DNA of 64,000 nucleotides from an uncultured Clostridia bacterium (lineage in GTDB: Bacteria > Bacillota > Clostridia > Oscillospirales > Ruminococcaceae), in NCBI GenBank assembly GCA_947383835.1, contig CANDEV010000004.1:1-64000 (forward strand), written 5' to 3'. Below the pieces are notes generated by a model. It was not told the DNA's origin and did no database searches. It was given only the letters and a program-made list of their open reading frames with translations. The position numbers and the translations under genes are program-made. The stretch's first letter is position 1. Every line of letters begins with the position of its first letter. Shown here piece by piece: positions 17,114 through 23,385 of the stretch.

Positions 17114-17356
17114 ATGAAATTTTTGTTTCACGCGCTGGTGGCGATTGGTATTGTGGCTTTGGTTCAGCCGTTCACGTATATGTTTTTGGAACGGTGGTAC
17201 AAGAAAAATCCCGACGCAGAAAAAACTAATTCATTTGAGATTTTGGACACGGTTTTCAGGCACAAATACACAAAGGCAATTTATATCGCCGTCGGCGTTA
17301 TCTGCTTTATCGCGGCGGTAATTGTCTTTAAAATGTACATTTTGCCAACGCTTTGA
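17114..17356 (+). CDS. Small two-TM membrane protein, unrelated sequence
   Basis: 80 residues with one helix at ~5-25 and another at ~55-76, joined by a charged linker ('WYKKNPDAEKTNSFEILD'). It does not show the D-W-x-W-F motif of the neighbouring paralogues. GGAGGTAAAAT precedes the ATG, 13 bp after the previous gene. No family recognised. Confidence 0.7.
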   Translation: MKFLFHALVAIGIVALVQPFTYMFLERWYKKNPDAEKTNSFEILDTVFRHKYTKAIYIAVGVICFIAAVIVFKMYILPTL

Positions 17357-17375
17357 CTTTGAGAGGAGAAGTTCT

Positions 17376-17699
17376 ATGAAAAAGATTTTAACAATTTTAA
17401 CAATATTTGCCTTGACGCTCGGCACGGCGGGAATTACGGTTTCCGCGCACGGGGGACATCACGGCGGCGGACACCATAGCAGTGCAAAGACAAAGATAGT
17501 TTATCATTGTGAAAAGGACTGCACCTACTGCGATGAGGACGGCGACGGAATTTGCGACGAATGCGGCAATTACGGATATTACTGTGAAAAGGACTGCACC
17601 TTTACAGATTGCGACGAGGACGGAATTTGTGACGATTGCGGCACAAAGGGCGTTTGCAGCGTTAAACCAAAAGCAAGGTCAAGAACTTGTCACAATTAA
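17376..17699 (+). CDS. Secreted His-rich, Cys-rich protein with acidic DxDxDG repeats
   Basis: 107 residues. A signal peptide (1-~24, 'MKKILTILTIFALTLGTAG..VSA') is followed by a His-rich linker 'HGGHHGGGHH', then two ~25-residue repeats: 'HCEKDCTYCDEDGDGICDEC' and 'YCEKDCTFTDCDEDGICDDC'. Each has four to five Cys plus a DxDxDG-like acidic loop as in EF-hand or thrombospondin-type calcium sites. Metal binding (Zn/Cu at His, Ca at Asp, or disulfide knots) is inferred. Start at 17376 with AGAGGAGAAG; an upstream TTG frame overlaps the preceding gene and is rejected. Confidence 0.75.
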   Translation: MKKILTILTIFALTLGTAGITVSAHGGHHGGGHHSSAKTKIVYHCEKDCTYCDEDGDGICDECGNYGYYCEKDCTFTDCDEDGICDDCGTKGVCSVKPKARSRTCHN

Positions 17700-17743
17700 G
17701 CAGTTCATTACGCAAATTAGTAACTTTATAGGAGGGTAGGATT

Positions 17744-17950
17744 ATGAAACGCGTTGGACCCGCAGTTATCTTTTGGCTTTTTGGTCTTTATTTGCTGGCG
17801 GCCTCGGTTAAAGACTGGGACTTCTTTTTCGAGAGCAGAAAAGCAAGACCGTTTGTCGGTATTTTCGGCAGGAACGGTGCGCGCATTCTTTACGGCGTAC
17901 TGGGGGCTTTTGGTATTATGCTGGGTTTTGTGTGCCTTTTTTCAAAGTAA
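17744..17950 (+). CDS. Small two-TM membrane protein, paralogue 3
   Basis: 68 residues. 'FGLYLLAASVKDWDFFFESRK' and 'FGRNGARILYGVLGAFGIML' (in parts) align with paralogues 1 and 2 and are the closest of the three to Imm17-like two-TM proteins. GGAGGG precedes the ATG. It follows the secreted His/Cys-rich protein by 44 bp. If the Imm17-like resemblance is real no toxin partner is visible, so an immunity role is not supported. Confidence 0.75.
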   Translation: MKRVGPAVIFWLFGLYLLAASVKDWDFFFESRKARPFVGIFGRNGARILYGVLGAFGIMLGFVCLFSK

Positions 17951-17986
17951 TACCCTTTCGGTACGTTTAAACAATGTATTGATATG

Positions 17987-18151
17987 TAGGGCGTGTTGAC
18001 ACTATCGCTCAACGCCCGTCTTACAGGCAGATTTTCCGTCTTTCTGCGTTAATTTTCCTTGCCATACGCGAGTATGCCTGCGGAAAATTACCTTGAAATA
18101 CGAAAAATCTGCCTGCAATCCGAACATTTCGGATAGTGTCAACGAGCCCTA
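17987..18151. repeat. Palindromic MITE-like repeat, TAGGGCGTGTTGACACTATC ends
   Basis: 165 bp with 20-bp terminal repeats, TAGGGCGTGTTGACACTATC (17987-18006) and GATAGTGTCAACGAGCCCTA (18132-18151). The centre CCTTGCCATACGCGAGTATG followed by CCTGCGG is also found in the AGAACCTGTC family. Located between the small-protein cluster and rpsP. A deleted copy is at 12125. Confidence 0.85.
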
Positions 18152-18212
18152 ATTGCTCATTACGCGAAAGCGTTTTGATATATTTTGAAATTTTTACACG
18201 GAGGTGAAATAG

Positions 18213-18455
18213 ATGGCAGTAAAAATCAGACTTAGAAGAATGGGCGCAAAGAAGAATCCTTTCTACAGGATCGTTGTCGCTGATTCCAGATACCCCAGAG
18301 ACGGCAGATTTATCGAGGAGATCGGCTACTATGATTCCACAACAGAGCCTTCCACCGTTAAGATCGACGCCGAGAAGGCTAAGAAGTGGATGGCTAACGG
18401 CGCACAGCCCACGGAAACTGTTAAGAAGCTTTTTGAGAAAAACGGCGTTAAGTAA
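18213..18455 (+). CDS. rpsP: 30S ribosomal protein S16
   Basis: 80 residues, full length. 'AVKIRLRRMGAKKNPFYRIV' and 'ADSRYPRDGRFIEEIGYYD' are the S16 signature, with 'GAQPTETVKKLFEK' at the C-terminus. It stabilises 16S rRNA in the small subunit body. ACGGAGGTG precedes the ATG. It starts the conserved rpsP-khpA-rimM-trmD cluster, here separated from ffh by the small-protein genes and a palindromic repeat. Confidence 0.98.
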   Translation: MAVKIRLRRMGAKKNPFYRIVVADSRYPRDGRFIEEIGYYDSTTEPSTVKIDAEKAKKWMANGAQPTETVKKLFEKNGVK

Positions 18456-18470
18456 GGCGCTGCGCGTGTG

Positions 18471-18632
18471 GCTTTGTGCTGCTCCGAGACAAAATTTTTG
18501 ATGTGAAAGTACAAAGCTTTACACAAAAAGCCAGTAATTCGGGACGAACATAGGGTTCGTTCCCGATTAAACGGCTGAACCGATTAACGGAGCAAAGCCC
18601 CCCGATTTCGTCTCCTACAGGGCTTTGTTTTT
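18471..18632 (+). terminator. Structured rpsP 3' region ending in a terminator
   Basis: Three nested or adjacent stems: GGCTTTGTG (18470-18478) can pair with CACAAAAAGCC (18522-18532); a strong hairpin TCGGGACGAAC / GTTCGTTCCCGA (18539-18566); and CAAAGCCC (18593-18600) / GGGCTTTG (18620-18627) followed by seven T. The last is a rho-independent terminator ahead of khpA. The preceding structure is more than a terminator needs and could be an RNA element. Confidence 0.6.
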
Positions 18633-18662
18633 TTGTATGACGAAAACGAAAGGATTGGTATT

Positions 18663-18896
18663 ATGAAAGAATTGCTTTTGAGCATTGTTTACGGTCTCGT
18701 CGAGGACAGGGACTCCGTCAGCGTTGACGTTGACGAGCCTAACGACGACGGCATTATCGTTTATCATCTTCACGTTGCCTCCGACGACATGGGTCGGGTC
18801 ATCGGCAAGCAGGGAAGAATTGCCAAGGCTATACGCACTGTTATGAGAGCGGGCGCGGGCAGGGTCAATCAGAAAATTATGGTAGAGATCGACTAA
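18663..18896 (+). CDS. khpA: KH-domain RNA-binding protein KhpA
   Basis: 77 residues. 'MKELLLSIVYGLVEDRDSV' and 'DDMGRVIGKQGRIAKAIRTV' contain the KH GxxG loop (GKQG). KhpA forms a dimer with KhpB/EloR and binds RNA to affect cell elongation. The gene is normally between rpsP and rimM, as here. Start 18663 chosen after GAAAGGA; the longer frame has no ribosome site. Confidence 0.96.
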   Translation: MKELLLSIVYGLVEDRDSVSVDVDEPNDDGIIVYHLHVASDDMGRVIGKQGRIAKAIRTVMRAGAGRVNQKIMVEID

Positions 18897-18978
18897 TTAC
18901 AGAAAGTATTATTTATTAAGAATATTACAAAGGGAAATATGTTTATTTCCCTTTTTGCATAATTTTAAGGGGGATTTT

Positions 18979-19905
18979 ATGGCAAACGAAAGAAAACATC
19001 TTACAGAGGAGCAGATCAGAGTTCTGTATGAAAATTACGAAAAAAGAGCTTCATGGACTTTGGAACGAATTATGAAAGAGGTTGAAAGGCTGTATTTTTT
19101 GGGTGTTTTTTTGCTTTTTACATCTGTTGGTATTACGTTGACTATTATGTTCCACAACAAGGTAATTTTTATAGTTTGTTTTTTGTTCGGAATAGCGGCA
19201 GGGATGACCGCTGGAAAGCTAAAGGTGTATAAAATTAAAAATAATTTAAGCGAAGCGGATAAAATCGAGCGTTCGGAGGGATATACCCAGCGTTTTTTCA
19301 ACGAAGTGAATAAAATTAGCGATGATAAAACTTATCAGATAAGTGTAACCACGGCGTTAATATATGTACACTGCGGAAATCCTGATATGGCGCTTAATAA
19401 GTTAAAAAATGTTGACAGCAATATTTATTCCGAAAAACCGACCTGCGCTGAGACATACTATTCTGCGCTGCTTGCCGCATATTTGCTGAAGGGCGATTTA
19501 GACCGCGCCGCCGATACCTACAGCAAGGGCTTTTATTATATGAATACCTATAAAAACAGCCCTATATACGGAGCGGCAGTGTCCTTATCTTTGGGTATGT
19601 ACGAGTTTTACTGCGGACATTATGATATTAGCTTACAATTACTGGAAAACGCTATGCGTGTTCATTGTGCATACTTAAAGCCCGAAAACCGTATCCCCGA
19701 CGAGAATATGTCAACCATGATATGCTACTGGAGGGCAATAAACCTCGCCAGTATAGGCAACAAAGCCGCCGCGTGGGACAATATAAATTACTGCAAAAAT
19801 TTCTATAAAACGCCATACTATCAGCAGTGCTGCGAAAAGCTCCTTGCGGATATGGAAAAAAATCACAAATCGGAGATGATAGAAAATGACGAAACGTTAC
19901 CTTGA
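18979..19905 (+). CDS. Hypothetical membrane protein with TPR-like C-terminal region
   Basis: 308 residues. A cytoplasmic N-terminal segment is followed by a tight pair of membrane helices (~43-85: 'LFTSVGITLTIMF', 'VIFIVCFLFGIAAGMTAG') and a ~215-residue helical region with tetratricopeptide-like spacing ('ALNKLKNVDSNIYSEKPTC', 'AYLLKGDLDRAADTYSKGFYY'). No named family recognised. AAGGGGG precedes the ATG. Its last 20 bp overlap rimM, so it is translated with the ribosome-maturation operon, an unusual insertion between khpA and rimM. Confidence 0.75.
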   Translation: MANERKHLTEEQIRVLYENYEKRASWTLERIMKEVERLYFLGVFLLFTSVGITLTIMFHNKVIFIVCFLFGIAAGMTAGKLKVYKIKNNLSEADKIERSEGYTQRFFNEVNKISDDKTYQISVTTALIYVHCGNPDMALNKLKNVDSNIYSEKPTCAETYYSALLAAYLLKGDLDRAADTYSKGFYYMNTYKNSPIYGAAVSLSLGMYEFYCGHYDISLQLLENAMRVHCAYLKPENRIPDENMSTMICYWRAINLASIGNKAAAWDNINYCKNFYKTPYYQQCCEKLLADMEKNHKSEMIENDETLP

Positions 19906-20398
19906 AATAGGAAAAATAGTTGCCGTGCAGGGGCTTAAAGGGGAAGTGCGCGTTGAGCCGTGGTGCGACTCGCAGGAATTCCTCTGTGAGTTTGACACAC
20001 TTTACTTCGACAAGGGAGAAACTCCCGTTGAAATAACCCGTTCCCACCCACACAAAAACATTGTCCTTATGAAAATAAAGGGCGTTGACACCGTTGAACA
20101 GGCACAAAATATCAGAAACAAAATATTATATATGGACAGGGAGGACGTTGAGCTTGAGGAGGGCGCGTATTTTGTCCAAGACCTTATGGGACTGACGGTG
20201 GTAGACAACGACAGCGGCAAGGAGTACGGAAAGCTTTGCGAGGTGTCCTTTACGGGGGCGAATGATGTTTACCATATTAAGGGTAAGGACGGCAAAATTC
20301 GGCTTATTCCCGCTATACCTGATGTTATTATCAACACAAATATTGCTGACGGTATAATGAAGATACACGTTCTGGAGGGACTTTTCGATGAGGATTGA
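19886..20398 (+). CDS. rimM: Ribosome maturation factor RimM
   Basis: 170 residues. 'YLEIGKIVAVQGLKGEVRVE' opens the RimM domain, and 'GAYFVQDLMGLTV' starts the PRC-barrel half, with 'VLEGLFDED' at the end. It assists 16S rRNA 3'-domain maturation and binds S19. Overlaps the upstream TPR-like gene by 20 bp and trmD by 11 bp, so translation is coupled. Confidence 0.97.
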   Translation: MTKRYLEIGKIVAVQGLKGEVRVEPWCDSQEFLCEFDTLYFDKGETPVEITRSHPHKNIVLMKIKGVDTVEQAQNIRNKILYMDREDVELEEGAYFVQDLMGLTVVDNDSGKEYGKLCEVSFTGANDVYHIKGKDGKIRLIPAIPDVIINTNIADGIMKIHVLEGLFDED

Positions 20399-21089
20399 TA
20401 TTGCTACTCTTTTCCCCGAAATGTGCGAAACCGTGCTGGGGGAAAGCATTGTGGGCAGAGCGCGCAAGGCGGGGAAGATAGAGATACACTGCCACCAAAT
20501 TCGAGACTACTCGACAGACAAGCACCGCCGCGTGGACGACACACCTTACGGAGGCGGAATGGGTATGGTAATGCAGGCTGAACCGATCTACCGATGTTTT
20601 CTTGCAGTTACGGAGGGCTTTGATGAAAAGCCGCATACTATATATATGTCCCCCAAGGGCAAGGTTTTCACCCAACAGCGAGCGGTGGAACTGTCAAAAA
20701 TGTCCAATATTTTTATTATCTGCGGACACTACGAGGGAGTTGACCAGCGTGTTATAGACAAAATAGTGGACGAGGAAATTTCTATAGGTGATTATGTTCT
20801 GACTGGGGGCGAGCTGCCCGCTATGGCTGTTACGGACGCTGTAGCGAGAATGTGCGACGGCGTGCTTGCTTCGGAAGAGTGCTTCCGCGAGGAGAGCCAT
20901 TTTTCCGGACTTTTGGAGTACCCGCATTATACCCGACCCGAAGTGTGGGAGGGTGAGAGGGTTCCTGAGGTGCTGCTGACGGGACATCACAAGAATATTG
21001 AGGAGTACCGCCATAGCGAGGCTGTGAAAATTACACAAGAGCGCAGACCTGATTTGTTCATAAATATGGGAAATGATAGCAAAAAATAG
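20388..21089 (+). CDS. trmD: tRNA (guanine-37-N1)-methyltransferase
   Basis: 233 residues. The knot motifs 'DDTPYGGGMGMVMQAEPIY', 'ICGHYEGVDQRVID' and 'IGDYVLTGGELPAM' are characteristic of TrmD, with SAM-binding trefoil residues present. It methylates G37 next to the anticodon to prevent +1 frameshifting. It overlaps rimM. rplS, which usually follows trmD, is not in the window; a 281-bp AT-rich region and HPr follow. Confidence 0.98.
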   Translation: MRIDIATLFPEMCETVLGESIVGRARKAGKIEIHCHQIRDYSTDKHRRVDDTPYGGGMGMVMQAEPIYRCFLAVTEGFDEKPHTIYMSPKGKVFTQQRAVELSKMSNIFIICGHYEGVDQRVIDKIVDEEISIGDYVLTGGELPAMAVTDAVARMCDGVLASEECFREESHFSGLLEYPHYTRPEVWEGERVPEVLLTGHHKNIEEYRHSEAVKITQERRPDLFINMGNDSKK

Positions 21090-21277
21090 ACCGTTGTAAA
21101 AATTTCAAACGTTTAAATGTTAAAAATCTTTGGCATTTTAACTATAAAAATGTGTTGAAAACTGTTAATAGGTAATAAATTTCGTTAATATCAACAAAAC
21201 TATACCATAGTAATATCCCATAATTAATTCAAAAAGCAGAAATTTACCTATAAAGGTATTTTCGTAACAAATTCCCG

Positions 21278-21306
21278 TTGACTTAAAGCGATTTGCAGGG
21301 TATAAT
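21278..21306 (+). promoter_or_regulatory. Sigma-A promoter of the HPr gene
   Basis: TTGACT (21278-21283), 17 bp, TATAAT (21301-21306), 65 bp before the HPr start. The preceding stretch from 21090 is very AT-rich and may act as an UP element; nothing coding is seen in it. Confidence 0.8.
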
Positions 21307-21370
21307 AAAAACATAAAGAGAAAACCCCACATATCCAAAGATGCAAAGAAATGAGTTAGGAGAGAGTATT

Positions 21371-21643
21371 ATGTTTGTTAAAGATGTAATGGTTCAAAAT
21401 CAGGTTGGTCTTCACGCACGTCCCGCAACTTTCTTTATCCAGAAAGCGAACGAGTTCAAGTCCTCTATCTGGATCGAAAAGGAAGAGCGCCGTGTAAACG
21501 CTAAGTCGCTGCTTGGTATCCTTTCTCTGGGCATTGTCGGCGGAACTCAGATTAGAATTATCGCTGACGGCGCTGATGAGGAAGCTGCTGTTTCGGGACT
21601 TATCGAGCTTGTTGAAAGCGGTTTCGCCGAGGAAACAAGATAA
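21371..21643 (+). CDS. ptsH: HPr-family phosphocarrier protein
   Basis: 90 residues, full HPr fold. 'VGLHARPATFFIQKANEF' holds the phosphorylatable His (about residue 15), and 'NAKSLLGILSLG' the regulatory Ser of HPr-kinase control (about residue 45-46). It can thus serve both PTS phosphotransfer and CcpA-dependent catabolite control. No PTS enzyme gene is adjacent. Start 21371 follows GTTAGGAGAGAGT; the longer frame is rejected. Confidence 0.93.
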   Translation: MFVKDVMVQNQVGLHARPATFFIQKANEFKSSIWIEKEERRVNAKSLLGILSLGIVGGTQIRIIADGADEEAAVSGLIELVESGFAEETR

Positions 21644-21664
21644 GGCAATTGTTCATATTTTTGG

Positions 21665-21700
21665 GCTGCTGTATCGTTTATGTACAGCAGCTTATTTTTT
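21665..21700 (+). terminator. Terminator of the HPr gene
   Basis: GCTGCTGTA (21665-21673) / TACAGCAGC (21683-21691) followed by TTATTTTTT. Confidence 0.85.
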
Positions 21701-21787
21701 GTAGACTGAGCCTGCACCCCTGTTCTACCCTACCGTCAGATGTGCAGTACATTTACTGTGTTAAGCCTCTATCAAGGGGCGGGTAAA

Positions 21788-21826
21788 ATACGAAAAACGC
21801 CTCCGATTTGGGGGCGTTTTTCGTAT
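21788..21826. terminator. Bidirectional hairpin inside the large palindromic element
   Basis: ATACGAAAAACGCC (21788-21801) / GGCGTTTTTCGTAT (21813-21826), a perfect 14-bp stem, with A-run and T-run at both sides. Confidence 0.75.
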
Positions 21827-21829
21827 CCA

Positions 21830-21934
21830 ATATTAATCCCTTATTGAATTATGCGCAATCTCCCGCCGCAAAAGCACATATATCAAAGCTTTTGCGGCGA
21901 TTTCTTGCTCATAATTCTAATAAGGGATTAGTAT
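21830..21934. repeat. Palindromic MITE-like repeat, ATACTAATTT family, copy B (nested)
   Basis: Ends TATTAATCCCTTA and TAAGGGATTAGTATA are inverted, with internal GCCGCAAAAGC / GCTTTTGCGGC arms. It sits inside the larger palindromic element 21708-22012, suggesting insertion into an older repeat. Confidence 0.75.
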
Positions 21935-22020
21935 AACCCGCCCCTTGATAGGGGCTATGCAGAGTTAAAGTATGTCGTATTTTACCGCGGGGTAGAACAG
22001 GGGTGCAGGCTCAACCTGCC

Positions 22021-23325
22021 TTAGCTTGCCATAATTCCGAGAATGGTTATTCCCTTGTCCTCGCTGCCCTCAGCGGGTTTTATTTCAACTGTGTGCTTTG
22101 CGGTCTCCTTGCTGAAAAGCACCTGCTGAGTGTTGCCGTAATTGCCCCAGCCGCCGCTGAAATCGGCATTGAGAGTACCTTTTCGTTCGCCGTCGATATA
22201 TACCTCAAACTTTCCGCTCTTGCCGTCTGTGGTGCATAAGAAGAATACACCCATATTCTGGCACTCGACATCAAAGGTCATGCTGCCGCCGGCCTCGGTT
22301 TTCCAGTTGTTGTGGAACTGGTCGTATAAGGTTTTTTCAACGACCTCGAAGCCGTTCATATCAGCCGTAATATCCGCAGCGCTCAGCATTTTGGCGTTTG
22401 CGTAGTAATCGGCTGTAAGAGCAGCGTCTGTGAAAGCCGCAGGCTCGTCGGTGATGCTGTCCAGCTTATCGTAAACGCTGTCAAGGTATCGGCTCACTAT
22501 CTGATTGATGATATCATGTCCCGCGTCGTTGGGGTGAATGTTGTCGGGGGAAATATCCTTCCATGCAAGCGTACCCGCCGCGACCTCGGGGTATACAACG
22601 TCATGGTAGCTTATCATGGGCAGGTCGTAAGCTTCGCCTATTTCCTTGTGTACGTCCTGCAAGCTTGTGCCGTCCTCCATAGTGGTGAACAGGAGCATTA
22701 CCGCAGGATTTGTGGAATGTCCGAGTATCTTCCGAACGAGGCTGTCGTATGAATACCTGTTCATTACCTTGTCGCCGTCGTTTACGGAAAATTCCACAAT
22801 AACAACGTCGGGGTCATAAGCGAGAAGCTGATCGTCAACGCGGTGTACGCCAAGGTAGCTGTTAGTGCCGCCTATGCCTGCGTTTACAAAATTCACCTTT
22901 GCGTTCGGGAACTTATTTACCCACCAGTCGTTGAATTTTGAAGCGTAGCAGTTTGCAGGCGAGGAAGCGAGGCTTCCCTGTGTGATAGAGCCGCCGATAA
23001 CGCCAACGGTTATCTCCTCTCCGTTCTGAGCCTTTTTCATTGCCGCCGCAAGCCTTGTAACGATGCCCTCGTTCATAATAGCTCTGCTGTACATCTTGTC
23101 GGTCACTCCCTCCTCTAAATTTACGGGTACGCTTGGGTCAACCTCGCTGCTTTCGGCAGCCTCGGTAACTTCAGCGGAAACGTCCCCTGCCGCAGTTGTA
23201 TCCGCCGCCGAGACGCTCTCGGTCGGAGTTTCCTCAGACTGCTCCTTGCCACAGCCCGACAAAGCCGAGCAGCACATGATAACCGCGGCAATTGCCGCAG
23301 CGGTTCTTTTAAATTTTCCTGACAA
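22021..23325 (-). CDS. SGNH/GDSL esterase lipoprotein
   Basis: 434 residues. Lipobox 'ALSGC' after a 24-residue signal peptide, then an acidic Ser/Thr/Glu linker (~28-70) and an SGNH hydrolase core (~85-300): block I 'VGVIGGSITQGS' (Ser), block II/III Gly and Asn 'GIGGTNSYLG', 'VEFSVNDG', and 'DNIHPNDAGH' (Asp, His). A C-terminal beta domain (~330-430) resembles a carbohydrate-binding or jelly-roll module. Likely a surface-anchored deacetylase of plant polysaccharide; substrate unproven. The start is TTG at 23325 with GAGGAG upstream. Same strand as, and downstream of, the GH9 gene. Confidence 0.85.
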   Translation of the reverse strand: MSGKFKRTAAAIAAVIMCCSALSGCGKEQSEETPTESVSAADTTAAGDVSAEVTEAAESSEVDPSVPVNLEEGVTDKMYSRAIMNEGIVTRLAAAMKKAQNGEEITVGVIGGSITQGSLASSPANCYASKFNDWWVNKFPNAKVNFVNAGIGGTNSYLGVHRVDDQLLAYDPDVVIVEFSVNDGDKVMNRYSYDSLVRKILGHSTNPAVMLLFTTMEDGTSLQDVHKEIGEAYDLPMISYHDVVYPEVAAGTLAWKDISPDNIHPNDAGHDIINQIVSRYLDSVYDKLDSITDEPAAFTDAALTADYYANAKMLSAADITADMNGFEVVEKTLYDQFHNNWKTEAGGSMTFDVECQNMGVFFLCTTDGKSGKFEVYIDGERKGTLNADFSGGWGNYGNTQQVLFSKETAKHTVEIKPAEGSEDKGITILGIMAS

Positions 23326-23385
23326 TTTAACTCCTCATTTCTATTATATAATTTAATAAAAAACTTTATCAGCGTATGTTTTCTC

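Larger units (their letters stand above)
21708..22012. repeat. Large palindromic element with 23-bp perfect ends, containing a nested repeat
   Basis: Perfect inverted ends: 21708-21730 begins GAGCCTGCACCCCTGTTCTA and is mirrored at 21990-22012. Inside, AAGCCTCTATCAAGGGGCGG and CCGCCCCTTGATAGGGGCT are a second inverted pair. The centre is occupied by a hairpin (21788-21826) and an ATACTAAT-family element (21830-21934). Similar right-end sequence occurs near 49590-49695. It fills the gap between HPr and the SGNH gene. No ORF. Confidence 0.85.

Noticed and set aside
17744..17950. Immunity protein of a polymorphic toxin system
   Set aside because: The Imm17-like resemblance is weak, and no large toxin, WXG or secretion gene is nearby; kept as two-TM protein of unknown role.
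21090..21277. Possible riboswitch or tRNA in the AT-rich gap before HPr
   Set aside because: No cloverleaf, no conserved riboswitch core; only short AT-rich hairpins.
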